Positions 1 through 13,150 of a DNA stretch of 64,000 nt are shown here, in pieces. The DNA lies in the NCBI GenBank assembly GCA_034509425.1, contig JAVTVJ010000033.1, forward strand, positions 1,116,001 to 1,180,000, written 5' to 3'. Under the pieces are notes generated by a model, which worked only from the letters and a program-made list of their open reading frames with translations, was not told the origin of the DNA and searched no databases. The stretch's first letter is position 1; every line of letters starts with the position of its first letter. The translations under genes and the position numbers were made by a program. The DNA is from Eopsaltria australis (lineage: Eukaryota; Chordata; Aves; Passeriformes; Petroicidae).

Positions 1-3000
1 GAAAAATCTTTTAATCATATCTACATATACATATGTATGTACGCATATATGTGAATATTTTGTCAGTTTAACTTTTTTCTGAGTTTAAAATAATCCTTAT
101 ATAGCATTCAACTTTGCTTCTATCTTCATGCATAAAGGATTAGATTAACCTGGGTCTAGATCTTCAAAGATTTTTTCTTTCCATTTTAACAAGGTGAAAT
201 AAATTGCTATTTTCTCCTTGGTGTGTTCTCTCTTTCTTTCATGTAAAAAAATATTTCCTGTTTTGAGTGTTTCCTCCCTGACGTTTAAGGCACAAATCAT
301 CTCACAAACATCTCTAACTAATACCAGCAATGTAACAGTACAGGGATATTTTGATGGATTGGTTTTTATTTGTCTGCATCTGTTCCAAAACTGAAATTCC
401 ATTTATTTTGTGATATGACGGTGATAGTGTCACTCTTCTGTGCTTATCCATTTTCTGTACTTTTCTTGCACAATGGAATGTGGTTTCTAGAACATATCAA
501 CAAACCTAGGCACTTGAAAAACTGCCAAATGTCTCCTATTCAAAACAAGGCTGTGCTATGGGTGATGAACTACTAATGTCCATTTTAAATTCGTCCAAAA
601 AACAATTATCTTTCAAATAATTTCCTTTTAATCACCATCATGACTCCTGACTGCATTTTTTAAAGGAAGGATCTTTAGTGAAGACTGAGTGGGTCAAATT
701 ATCTAACTACTCCTCAAAAGAAAAAATCCTAAAATGCAAAATAAGAAACAGAATCTTCAATCTGACAAAGCATATCTTAAAGGGTTCTTCAATAACAATT
801 AATGAATGTGCATTTTATTTCTATTTTACAAAAAATATTTTCTGCTGTTTCAAATTAACAGGTATTTTCCCTGAATTCTCTCTGTTCTGCTTCACCATGA
901 CAGTGTCATAAGCTTGGTGTAGAAGGGTACAGAGTGGAGATAAACATTCCTAGAAATGAAAAATCATTCAAGAGGGAGAAACAGAGGACTAGAACTGTTT
1001 CAGTGGATAGGACACTGGATACACTAATAGTGAAGGTAGAAGAGGGAAGCAGGTTCATGCTTAAACCTTGCTCTGACACAGGGAGATATACAAGTCATGG
1101 ATGCAATAAAAATTTCCTTGTAACTCTTCACCCAAACCAAGTGATCTGTAGTTGCAAAAAGCATTTTTTTCTAGATATTTTCTAGATATATCTGCAATGA
1201 AAAGTTGCATTTTTTTAAAGTTGTTTCATCAAGCAGAAATTGCTGACTAGCAAAGGTCAGTCAATAAAATGCAAATATTGATTTAAACATTTATACTAAG
1301 CGTATGAGCTGACATTTAGGAGCCTTTATTTTGTTCATTGCATACCATAAATCCTTGGTCAAGTTGCATCATTTATCACCTCAAAAATTTCACAGCAAAA
1401 AGGTAAGGGAAAGTAGGATGGGGAGAGGAATGGGAAACTTTGATAAACTGTAATTATACATATTGTCAGCACAAAACAAAGACTAATGGAAAATTATCTC
1501 TATTGCCAAAGAATTGCTGAGGAGCTGTTTACACAATGCTCATACAGGGTGGGTTCCCTTCTCCCCTTTTCTTCTACTTGAATAAAAACTATTTTTAGTC
1601 TTATCCATGACTGAGAATGCTCATCATCTGCAGCTGGAAGGCATTAGGTGTGTCCCTGAAGGACATCCTCCAACAGTTCCATCTGAAAGAAATCCAACAG
1701 TGTTCAAAAATTTTCCCTAATATAAGCCGAATCAAAATGAACAGGAACCATTGACAAATTAATTGAAAACCATGTTTCTGTTCCAAATTAAATATCATTG
1801 CAAGATCAACCTGTAAAATAGTTCTAGCTCCTTGCATCAAATAAAAGCTGTTTACTTACCAACATGCTTAATAATGTTACACTGACTAAAATATTACAAA
1901 AAGGCAGAGAGACAAAAAAAGTGTCTGTTCCCTGACATTTAATCTAAGAATTCTAACTATTTGAAAATTTTGATTATTGTTTCTAGGCATATAAACAGTT
2001 CTTCATTGGTCTTACCATTGTTCACTGCTGCTAAAATGATGAACTTCTGAAACCCATTCATATATGTAATGATATCTGGGATGTAATCCAAAATTTCTAA
2101 CCTAATTATTGTAATTATGATTAAAAAAAGGAAGATGGAGAGGAGAGAATAATAACTATGTTTTTCCCCCCACGCCCTGTCTCTCTAGATTGCCAGTCTT
2201 ATAGAGGCTGTATCTTTTTAAATCTATGAACTGCAATTAGTACAACTGAGGCCTGATTTCAGGTCTCTTCTTCCATAACATCAGCAGTAGCAGGCGAGCA
2301 AAAGACTTCTGTGGTACTACTCCTACACCTAAAGTTATGGATGTACTTAAGTGATTTGCTGATTTTGACCTAGATGAGGAGCTGGGAGGGAACTTGCTAC
2401 TTGAGCCATGTACAGTAGTTGTTGAATGTCCGTAAATTCCACTTCATTGATAACCATATTTCAAGTAGTCATATTATTTCACCACTTGCTAATTGATATT
2501 CACCCTCCAGTGATGGAGAAAAAAGCTTAAGTGCGGTTACGTTATTGTCACTATTGTAACTTTTTACCAATTTTGCTAAATTTTTGTCACCATATTTTAG
2601 GTTGGTACATTACAATAAATGTTGGTCAGACCAAACATTTGGCTGATAAACTCTTTTTCCTCCAGCAATTGAATTTTCTTTAAGTTTAGTTAATTGGGTG
2701 TAGATTTAAGATGGCCAGCACTCAAACACTTCACTAATAGAGTTGCATGCTTTACTGATCTTAACAGTTGAATGGTATATTTCATTTATGTTCATTTGCA
2801 TAATTTGCTGATTAAACTACATGTTTAATCTGTTGACCTTTACACTGTACTTATCCTACATTTACAGAGATGTAATCAATGTGCAGATTTTACTGAAAGG
2901 AGCAGACATCTCAAAGCTTACTTAGCCCTTAGAAAATTTATTTGAAGCTACCAGCACGCTGTCTCATAGCTGTTTGTTGGTGTTCCTTCTCTTCCTCCCT

Positions 3001-3759
3001 CAGGTTCACTGGATGGAAAATCAAAATAATCCACACAGATAATAAACAAACAATATTCATATTTACCACAGGCTATATCTAGTCCGTTAGTGAAGAATGC
3101 AAAAATACTGAGCCAAAAAATTTTCAAGATTGTAAAATCAGCAAAACCACATCCAAGGAGCAGGAAAACAGACCTGCTGTTGTTACCATTCCACGTCTGA
3201 TTCACTTCTGTGAGCAGTAGCTCCTGAAATGCTTCCCATAACACTGATGATGATATATCTTGAGATGATAGGACCTGAATGAAGAATCCTTTACAACTTA
3301 TTTGTTCATTAATAACTACACAGAGTTCACCTGAAACGTGAGTCTTGGCAGAAAGCACTACAACAGCACTCTCTCTATTATCGTGGTCTCCATCTGTCTG
3401 GGACAAAAATACAAAACCAAAGAAGTCATTTTTTGTCAAGGGCCATGTCCGAAATACTCTTTTTGTCTCAGTCAGGGAGTGACTTTTTTACAAAATAACT
3501 ATTTCATCCTCAAAACACTTTTTTGCCTTCTTTTTTCATCTTCATATAACCAAAGAATGAAGCATCCAAAAATTTCCATTCACAAAACCAATAAAATTAT
3601 TCTCTCTTTTTTTCCCCCTGTTATTTGTCACTTAGAAAGTGAAGAATCACTTCTTGATGATGAAAGTCAAAATCACTCAGAAAGAAAACAATGAGGATGC
3701 GGAAACCACCTGGAGCATTTAAAGAGAACACCAGATGAACCAGATTCTTGGTGCATCTG
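1..3759. other. AT-rich sequence without recognisable gene
   Basis: No coding exon, RNA gene or repeat family could be recognised here. The first 55 bases are rich in alternating TA/CA steps and include the 12-bp palindrome ATACATATGTAT at 27-38. The rest is ordinary AT-rich vertebrate-like DNA with short homopolymer runs. A minus-strand reading frame of 163 codons at 2948-3439 is the longest in the window. It matches no family known to me and is discussed as a separate observation. Confidence 0.6.
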
Positions 3760-3883
3760 AAGGCAATCATCTGGATGCAATCCTGGGCAATATGCTTTCT
3801 GATGGCCCTGTCTGAGCAGGGAATTTGGACCAGATGACCCACTGTTGTCCCCTCCAACCCTACCCATTCTGTGATTCTGTAAG
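3760..3883 (+). mobile_element. CR1 LINE, 3'-terminal fragment
   Basis: The last ~120 bp of a non-LTR retrotransposon of the avian CR1 family. The visible order is the pre-terminal block TGGATGCAATCCTGGGCAA, then TGAGCAGGGA, then GGACCAGATGACCCACTG, then CCTCCAACCC. It ends in the octamer-type tail ATTCTGTGATTCTGTA at about 3867-3882. CR1 copies are usually truncated at the 5' end because reverse transcription starts at the 3' end and stops early, which explains the short length. No coding capacity remains. Substitutions through the conserved tail suggest an old copy. The upstream limit is approximate because the sequence fades into non-repetitive DNA. Confidence 0.85.
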
Positions 3884-6800
3884 GGCAACAAGCCATGTAC
3901 TAAGCACCTCAGAGCAGCTATTGGGTGCACTTGCAACAGATCTTCTTGGTTTTAGTTGATTGCCTGAAGACTAGATGATGGAACTGGGTCCAAGACAACC
4001 TTGTTGTGTTAACTTCAACGTGTCATCTGTCAGCCTCCTCACCTATGCAATACTATCCTGCATCAAGTCCTAAAATTGACTCTTGTGTGGGAGTCATAAA
4101 TGCTAGGGAGCTGCCTGAGGCTGGAAAGCCATAGACTCTATACCACTAAGTGTAGGAATGACCCTTTGTGCCAATTATGACATTGTTGATGAGATTTCTC
4201 CCTTTCATCAGTCAGTTTGAATCACAATCTATCACCAGCACTGGTGAGAATTTGCTTTTCTGTTCAATTAGAGAAATACAAGCTGATGCCTCTTTCAGAG
4301 AATTAGGTGGAAAATTACAGAAGAAGGCCATGGTAAAGTTTCTATTTTGTTCAGTTTGAGAATCAATTTTGGTTTTGAACATCTGTATTCTATCTGAGAA
4401 TTATGTTGTGCAGGGAACATTATAAACTGTGAAGGAGATACTGCAAGCCCATATGAATACAACAAACTAGCCTGTGGTGAGCTTTTCAAAAGTTTAGTAA
4501 AAGGGAACATGAGTAGCTTTGAGAGAGGATCATACACTGTATTGGAGAAAACCTCAAGGAATTTATGCAGTAGCTGAAGCAGCATGACCAGAGGGAAAAA
4601 GAGGTTGCTGATACAAATTCAGTCCCCGATGGGCAACACAAGGCTGGCCCAGTCAGTAGCAATTTGGATACCTGAGGGCTGTTAGCAAAAATCACAATAT
4701 AACAGAAACGACTGGAATTAAAGCTGAGGAAAAAGAATGAGAGATGCCCCAAAATTAAAAATGTTTGAAAGTTGCTGAAATGGAGACCCAGAGGAAGTCA
4801 AAACTGATGAAAGGGGAAAATGTGCTTGAACTGCTAGGGAGGCGAGGCAGCGAACAAGATCCCAAGAGCCTCCATCAGCTGCAATCACCACCTTTGATAA
4901 ATTGCATCTCTAGAATAACTTGTAGTTATATTATTGCATCTGTAGAATAGCACCTGTAGAATAACGTTCATATCTAAGTTGTTTTTATGCCTTCTGAAAG
5001 TCTGTATAGCTGGCATAAGGCAGCAAAATTCTATAAAGTATCCCTTTGACTGTCCAAGCAGGTAGGACAAAGACTACCTTTTCTCAGCAGCCAATTTCCA
5101 CATGATCTTTTAACAATACAAGCTGCATAAGCAAAACTTTATTTTGCAAGTTCAGTATCACTATGGTATTTTACCACCGGTAATTATGAAACTTGTCGAA
5201 GAACAAGGGATGGAGTTTTAGGAAAATATCTATGAATTATATACTTTGATGTGATAAGAACAAGGAATCCTTGGTCAATGATGCACTAGTGATTTTTTTT
5301 ACCTCTTAGGTAGTGTTACACTGTGATAAAAAATGAGAGACATTTAAGAAACTCACAAAGATTGAATAAATAAATACAAAGCCGGCCCTACCCATAAGCA
5401 TTTAGAAACTACTTTTCAGCAACAGGAAACAGAGCAAAAAATAGAAACCGTGAATCACTGGTTCATGATGTTCTTTTTAAATACTCTAGGTAGCTCCCAC
5501 AAGCTCAGTGTTTTCTTTCTGAGTGATTTTGACCTTCAACATGCATAAAGAAAGAGAAGAAAACTGAAACAAATCAGAAGTGAGCTTAGCTTTCATCTCC
5601 AAATGCATATAATAGCCAGTTTTCATATGGATCAGCAAAGCTTCTGCACCCATAATATCCTATATTGGTAAAGAGTGAATCTGAATCTCAGGGTCTCCAG
5701 GGAAATGCATAACAGAAACAACAGCAAATTATAAGTATGCTTAAGGTGAAGGGAGACAGATACTTCTTATCAAAGGAGACATAATCCCATGTCAAATAGT
5801 AAGAGCTGCTGTGAAATAAATAGAAATGTCAGTACTAACTAAGATATTAAGAATGTAGGGAATGCCTCTTCAAAGAAAACTGACTGTGATCTGTGTGGTA
5901 CGGTAAATTATAGTGATAATTGTGTGAATTTCATAAGCTACAGTGAAAGAAATATTCAGTTAAAACCTTGGCATTAGCTTAAAGAGGAAAGAAATTTGGA
6001 AAGAAATCAGGAAGGAAACAAGAAGTTTATGAACTTCATGCATTTAGTGAGACAGTAAAAAAAAGATATATAATAAGTGACTGCACCTGATGCATCCCAC
6101 TTCATAAAATTATTCTTATTAATTTATTTCATAATCTTAACATAAAGTATCTTAAAGAAATTCCTCTTTGAAAACAGGGAAACACCTGTAGGGAAACACC
6201 CACATGACAGAAGTTGTTTGGCTGGTGGTGATCCACAGGTTGTATGTGCTAAGTACTGAGCTGAGCTAAAGCACATATGCCTTCCACAGGTTCTCTTGGG
6301 CTATAGCAAAGTTATGATTAGTTTAAGAAACATTTTTGCTAGTCTAATAGGCAGAGTGATATATATACTCAGAAGAAGAAAAGGACTGTAGAAATTTGTT
6401 TCCTTTTATTGAGGATCAGTTCTCTGGGGCTGAAATGGATAGAAACAATCCATTCTTAAGTGTAACCAAAGCAGAGAAATATCCATGCTTCTGATTCCCT
6501 TTTCTATCTTTATATGTCTCTCATATAACATTTACACTGATGTAGTCTGAAGGTGAATTGCAACAACATACAGCAAACTGTAAATAAGTATTCAATTTTA
6601 AGGTGTGGTAATTCTTTAAATAGAAACCTTTAGATGACTGTTGTAGTGCACACTAACCCAATATAGTAGAATTCTTAAACAGAAGAGGGATTTTTTTTCA
6701 TAATAGAATATTTGAGAGACAGCATTGATATATCTTGGATACATTAAAAAATCTATAAGTCTTGTAAATTCTGTACTTAAGATAGACTAGAGAGTTGTTT

Positions 6801-7020
6801 GGCAGCCTGAATTACCTACAAAAATACTCAGCAAAGTGCAGTACACTGAACAGCCTGCCTGAATTCATATGGATCTCAACATAGCTAAGAAAAACTGATG
6901 CCTTGTTTTTGTATTTTTATTATAACTAAGCAAATTTGCTTGACTTAAAATTCTGATATAGTATTGCACATTATGAAGAAACAAACAAAACAACAAAAAA
7001 ATAGATTTTAGGTTTGTTGG
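3884..7020. other. AT-rich sequence without recognisable gene
   Basis: No gene is supported. Small local duplications occur. The phrase CTGTAGAATA recurs within 4917-4970, and GGGAAACACC occurs twice close together at about 6178-6202. A stretch at 4380-4870 is somewhat richer in G and A but has no open frame of note and no recognised repeat. Confidence 0.55.
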
Positions 7021-7047
7021 GGCTTTTTTCCCGTTTGTTTCCTCAAA

Positions 7048-7262
7048 CTGGTTATCAAAATACTGTAATCACTTTAATTAACATAGACCATAGTGTGACT
7101 ACCAATTTTATTGAAAATCAAGAGTCCAACTGGATCACCAAAATATGCAGCTGGATCCATAAAATATCTAATTGGAACATCAAAGTACGCACTGTAACAC
7201 ATAGGCAATATTTGTACATTTTGAGGCATTAAAATCTGCAGCTGAATCAATAAAATATTGTT
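7048..7262. repeat. degenerate ~21-bp tandem repeat (old minisatellite)
   Basis: Four consecutive 21-bp units can be laid out at 7130-7150, 7151-7171, 7172-7192 and 7193-7213. The first two begin CTGGATC and share ATAAAATAT or CAAAATAT in the same place; the later two are more diverged. A longer spacer unit (7214-7241) is followed by another clear copy at 7242-7262 that starts CTGAATCAATAAAATAT. A further related copy starts CTGGTTATCAAAATACTG at 7048. Translated in one plus frame, the units give a seven-residue periodicity (WITKI, WIHKI, WNIKV), which follows from the 21-bp period and is not evidence of coding. I know of no named family with this unit. Confidence 0.6.
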
Positions 7263-9507
7263 TCTCAGAAGAGGATAAAAAACCCAAACAATGAAAATGT
7301 GCAAGTGAAACATGAAGATGTTAAATGTGAACAGTAAAAAGATCAGGCATTATATAAACATTTTAACTACTATGGTGTAAGTTGAGTAAAAAATACATGA
7401 AACCAAAACTAACAACATTTGAAACTAACAGTGTTTCAGAACACTATGCCAAGCTACTTTGAGCAACATTTCTTTGCTGAATATTTACAAAGTGTGCCTG
7501 CAATGATGCTTTTTGCATATTGCCAGCAAAATACATAACCAGGAGACAACAAAAAGGATGACTTTTTTGATGGAACCTTCATGTTTGCCATGTGTTATGC
7601 TTGTATTTCGTGGCATAGCTCACCTTGTCTTGGCAGCCCATGAGAACAGTCATTATTTAGCATTATTTAGACTATATTTGAATTATCTTCCTACTGGACA
7701 TTGCTGTTGATTTTCATCAGTACGTTATCTCTATTCATAATTTCACATCCCAGGATCTGAGTCTATATCTGAAATTTATGTAAGTCATATGTAAGTCAGT
7801 CCAGCTCCACTGCACTCATGATTTACACTCGCGAAGTATTTATGTCAACTCTGCGTCTGGTCTTCCCAATGGAAGTCTGAGACATTTTTATGAAGTTTCA
7901 CTTCCTGCATCAATTTGCATCAGATAAGGGGCAGATGTGCCAGAGTGCTCCAACTGCTGTGCAGTGATGCAAAGCAGTTACAAAGCCAGCTTCCTGTGCC
8001 AAATTTGTAGCTACTTTGGCATGCTGGAAGAGTGCAAAGCAAGAAGACTGTATCCATGAATGTAAACTCCTGCCTCCTGCAGCTATGTCATTTGATTTAA
8101 AGTTGATTACCCATTCACGCCTTCAAATTTGCTATGTATAGTATGGTTTCCTCCTTTTTTGCCCACAAATCCTTTTTTTTCCTTAATATGCACAAAGAAT
8201 ACAAAGATTTCTTTAGGTAGTAGATAAAGAGAAATCATACAGATTTTACGGACTATACTTGTGTAGGAACAACATGAAAAGAATAACTCCATTAAAGTCA
8301 ATGGATTACAATAATGAAGCTGTAATACAGTACAGGTACATAAACATCAGCAGAGAAATAAAAACATCTTTCCACAAAACAGGAAATGCACAGACTAAAC
8401 ATAAAGATACTGAATATTTTGGAAGTAGATTTACTGTAAATTAGTTGTGTCTATATGGTGAACAAGACTGTATATTCTAAAGTGTTTTGAACTGCTTCTT
8501 AGATGTAGGCGACCAGGAAATATCAGCTATATAAAGCAACCTTTAGATTAATTGAAAGAGCAAATTTCTGACAGCATGCTCTCTGTCTCAAAATATTAAC
8601 AGCTTTTGTTAGTGTTCGTGAAATCCATAAGCTCTGTGTAGTCACATTTTTGACTTTTAAGATTTTTTTAACTAAATTTTACATTAAAAAATTAATAATT
8701 CTATGATCTGGAAATATCAAAGTGTTATTTTACCACATTTTCAGAGTGCAACTTGTTGAAAAGAATGTTAAGTGGTATCATTATTAAGCAATTTACATAA
8801 AAAACGGTCATGGTTGGGTATCTGTTTTAGAAATGTACTTTAGGATGAAATAAAGCATACCTTAAAAAAAGCTATTATTCTTGCCATTGTAAGAGAATTA
8901 AAGTGGCAAGTCCATATGAAGCCGTATCCATTAAGAGTCAGGGTAGGTGAAGTTAGTCCTAAAAAGAACGCACTTTTTGCCCTTTGGTGTTTCACTGGGA
9001 TAACCCTTAAAAGTCTCCCTCTGATCATGGTACTATGCCTGAAAATTTTGTTCAATCTTTCTCTGTCCTCTATCGTACCTTTTTTGTCCCCACAGGTGGT
9101 TCATTGATACCAGGAATTTTCTGGAAAGTTCTTGCCTACTCAGTGGCTGTAACTACCTCTAGAGAGTAATACAGTGTCCTTTCACAGAAATTTTTCTGTC
9201 CCTTCAAAGGCCCCTAGAAGAGAATATTCCAGCTTACTGGGCCAAGGCATTGTTGGCTCTTTCCTTACTCTCCTTCTCTGAAGCTCCATTTGGATGGATC
9301 TTGTGTGGAACTTTCTCTAAGAGTAGTTCCTAGGGGTGTCACCCATGGGTCTGGTTGACATTCTGCCTACATGTAAAAACACTACATGGGGATGGGCACC
9401 TTGTGTTCGTTAAAGTTTGTAAGTGTTTGATCCTAGCTGTAAAGTGCATCAGTTATTGGTGAGAGCTTTAGTCTTGCGGTTTTTCACACTTTCCACAGTT
9501 ACCAGCT
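7263..9507. other. AT-rich sequence without recognisable gene
   Basis: Nothing codes here as far as can be seen. A block at about 7795-8060 has a more balanced base composition than its surroundings and lacks homopolymer runs. It could be constrained non-coding DNA, but nothing in the sequence alone proves this. A direct repeat of CATTATTTAG lies at about 7652-7671. The stretch 9100-9500 is also slightly GC-richer, without a recognised family. Confidence 0.5.
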
Positions 9508-9529
9508 AATTGTATTTTGTATTTATTAT

Positions 9530-9860
9530 CACAGAATCAAAGAATGGGTCAGGTTGGAAGGCATCACAGGGGGTCATCTGGTCCAACCTCCTGCTCAGGC
9601 AGGCAGGGCCATCCCAGAGCACATGGCACAGGACTGCAACCAGATGGTTCTTGAATATCTCCTGTGAGGGAGGCTCCCCAAACTCTGTGGGCATTGTGTT
9701 TCAGTGTATGGTCACTCACACAGTAAAGAAGTTCTTCCTCATACCCAGGTGGAACTTCCTCTTGCCCTATTGCTTGGCACCACAGAGAAGAACCTGGATC
9801 CACCCTTTTGGCACACTTCCTTCAGATATTTGTAGGAATTGATTAGTCCCCTCTCAGCCA
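9530..9860 (-). mobile_element. CR1 LINE, 3' fragment (minus strand)
   Basis: A CR1 copy in reverse orientation, so its 3' end lies at the left. The tail reads ACAGAATCAAAGAATGG at 9530-9546, the reverse complement of the ATTCTNTGATTCTGTGA-type CR1 terminus. Next comes the strongly diagnostic block GGTTGGAAGGCATCACAGG and then TCTGGTCCAACCTCCTGCTC. Further right are the reversed end of ORF2, GTAAAGAAGTTCTTCCTCAT, and the tract ending CCCCTCTCAGCC. No open ORF2 remains. The copy lies between two 17-bp direct repeats at 9508-9524 and 9860-9876 (15 of 17 matching), which may be a decayed target-site duplication. The right-hand limit could extend some tens of bases into diverged sequence. Confidence 0.93.
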
Positions 9861-12166
9861 ATTATATTTTATATTTGAAACTTAAGGACAACACAGCTCC
9901 CAGTAAAGTTCTTGTTTAAACCAATAATTTTATAAACTCTGTTTCACGAGCATATATTCTTTTCAAATATTAATTGGTATGACAACACTTCTCTGTGGGA
10001 GCAATATTTGCTTTAACAGAATTAGCTGGCTATCAAGATGGCACAACATTTCCATACCACCTGTTTCCCATTGCTATTTCTGTTGTGTCTCATTTCCTGT
10101 GTTTCTGCACTTACTTGTTTTTTCATTATATTATTCTTACTATCTTTTGATTTTATTGATGCTGTAACAGACAGTCTTTGCACCAGATCTTCTGTTCATC
10201 CACTCATATTTTCTAAGAACTTAATTAGAAATTATTTTTAAAAATGTTATGAGTGCCTGACAATTTTTATTGTTGTTGGCTTCTGGACTTTTTTTTGTTA
10301 CCTTTGACCTTCATTCTTCATGTATTGGGGGTTTTAACATTACTTTTTTACCTCTTCTCCCATCTGAATCACAATTACCTCAAAATACAAGAATATTCTG
10401 GTTGACTCCACTGATGTCTGAAATCTCAGGGATTCACACATGTGTCTCCCTAGATGGTCTTTGTAACATATAAACAAAAGTATATATATGCCAGGATATA
10501 TTTTTAATGCTATGGAATTTTGCCCCCAAATAGGCTAAATAATGTGATTGGAAACCCACAATAATTTTCAAAACACCCCAACAAAATCCTATTTAATAAT
10601 GATTATCTAAAGGGTATTAAAATCTGAAGAGGGCAGGTGCATTGAATTAAAAAAAAAGGTTAAGTCCTCAAAACGCACATTATTAATTCCCTTACTAATG
10701 AAGTTCCTTAGGTACCCCAAATATTTATCTCTGGACATGACTAAAACCTGACTGATTCTAAGTATACCTGGACTTACCTAGACACTCATGAACTAGATAT
10801 TCCTGTGTATTTGACATAGAGCTACAGATATACTAGAAGCCAAACAACTAATTACTCCACTAAAAGTACAACTTATTAAACAGGAAGATTTTAATGGTTG
10901 GTGTTCCAAGATACCCTTTTAAATCAAGATCAGAGCCTCTACTTTCAGAGAAGGATGGACAAAAAACATATAGAAAGCCTTCCTCGGGCAAAGGAGAAAA
11001 TTTTCTACTGCAAAAGGCTTCCCCCTTTGTCTGGAGATACTGACCTTGCCGGTATTATGGCAACTAAGATCTATGCCACCTTTTAGTTAGTGAGAAGATC
11101 ACAATGTACCTACATATAGGTGAAGGCTAGAGATTATGAGCAGGGGACTTCAGTCATAACCTTCTATTCAAAATTTCCTATTACCTAGCCTAAAAGAAAC
11201 ACTGAGTATTTCCTAAGGGCTATTTTGAATCACTCAGCTCTCCAGACATGATACAGAAAATTGGAGGCTTTAGTTCACTAAGTAAGACATATAAAGTTAA
11301 GGCACTGCAACAGCTTTAAAATTGATGAGGACAGAGAATAGAATTGAACCTTCAGTCCTGATTAAGCATTTTTCAGATTAAGGAAAACAGAAAAACACAA
11401 GACAGGTTTTTTATTTTGCATCAGAAGAAAACCTGTTTAGTAAAAATAGTTTTGGTTTTTTTTAAATCTAAGTTTATGAGCAAGAGAGAAAACTAAATTA
11501 ATGGAGGACTAAAAAGGTCTGAATTAGTATACATTTCTAAAATCTTTCACTAAGAAGTAAAAGATAGAAAACAAAGAATAAAAACTGTCAATACCAGTAA
11601 GACTACCAGTACACTGACTGATAAGCTTTCTAAGAGGACATTCAAATAATGCATGCATATGAAAAGGATAGTGACTAAAACTAGGCCCTGGTTCAGTGAT
11701 TACTGAAGCGGGTGGAAATGGGATAAAAGTGTTATTTCAGTATGTAAAGGGCATGTGTGTCAAATGTCTGCAGAACAATCAGATCTTTCTGCTATATTCT
11801 TCAACCTTGCACTGTTTCCCTATGTTAGCTCTGTAAATTTCAGTGAGCTATGACATATCTTTCTGGCATTAACAGATTACTTCTCAGTGCATTCACTCTT
11901 TTGTGTAAGAAAATAAGTATACAGACTACATCATGCTATACCAGGAAACAAATTATTATATAGAAAAAATATTCAAATAGTTGATGTTCCATAAAAATAG
12001 TTTTTTACAGCAAAGGAAGCATTCTGAATAAGTGTCTGCCCAGATATATGTCAAAGTGATTTCACACGTTTTCTAAGCTCAGTTCCTGATGTCTGTCAGC
12101 ACTCAGAATCCAGCACCATGCACTGAAGCTTACCTGATGAAGTGAGAGCAATAGGAAGTGCTATTG

Positions 12167-12186
12167 TTATTATTATTATTATTATT
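12167..12186. repeat. (TTA)n microsatellite
   Basis: About 20 bases of uninterrupted TTA/ATT trinucleotide repeat. It is preceded by CTATTG and followed by GTCATTC. Confidence 0.9.
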
Positions 12187-13120
12187 GTCATTCTGTGGTG
12201 GAGGGCCAGATGAAGGTGGTATGCAAAGGAATTTCTCTGAATAAAAGATATTACCCCTGTATTTGCCAGCAATATCTTACTTAGAGTTTAAAACAAGAAA
12301 GAGACTAGTGAATGGTAAAGTAGTATATTGGATAAAAGATGAATACAAGATGAAACACAAAAAGGAGAAAGGAAAAGTACTAAAAATTATTAGATTAATG
12401 GAGCCAGATAAAGAAAAAAGCCAAGAAAGTGTTCGTTAACCCATTAAGGTATGGATCTTTCCAAGTCAAATTGTGCCATCCACATTAAATTGTGTTATAT
12501 TCATTTCATCTTTATGTTGTTTCATTTTTCTATGTCAGCACCTATGGTGCTATGTCTGCAACCCCTAATCACAAATTCCTACTTAAAGAAGGTCTACCTT
12601 AAGAATTTATTCCTAAATCCACTCAGAGTGACTGGTGTCTGTCTGCGTACATCTCTCCTATCTGTGTAGGATAATCTAAAGTTTCTCCAAAAACTGCAAA
12701 TTTTTAATAGAAAACCATGACAATCTCAGGCCCCAGACCAGAGAACATGCAACAGGCAAACAGAAAGGAGCTAAGACTTTACAGGACAAGAAAATAAAAC
12801 CCCATGCATACCTTTCATTTATAGTATTATGGCCTAATATGTGTAACCATAAGTGCAGCTACATTCCTTGGAACATCCCTTCTTAGAATAAATATATTTT
12901 TGGGTAAATGCAAAAATAAATAAATGAAAATAATAAGAAAATAAGGTGCCATAATTCTTTTCCTCAGAAAATAAATTTATCCAAAACAGCTGTAACATAA
13001 CTTCCCTACAAATGTTTTTTGAGTAATATACAATTACACAGATTAAAAAAAAAAGTCACTGCCACTTTATTGTATAAGGATTTGGCATTTCCTGTTCAAT
13101 CCCATGACTACCCAGGAGAG

Positions 13121-13150
13121 TTTCAACAAGGACAGCTTCAACAAGGACAG
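13121..13150. repeat. 15-bp tandem duplication
   Basis: TTTCAACAAGGACAG at 13121-13135 is followed directly by CTTCAACAAGGACAG at 13136-13150. The two differ only in the first base, which suggests a recent local slippage or duplication event. Confidence 0.9.

Noticed and set aside
3000..3030. Acceptor splice site candidate (TTCCTTCTCTTCCTCCCTCAG) on the plus strand
   Set aside because: All three frames after it close quickly or lack a matching donor, so no exon can be supported.
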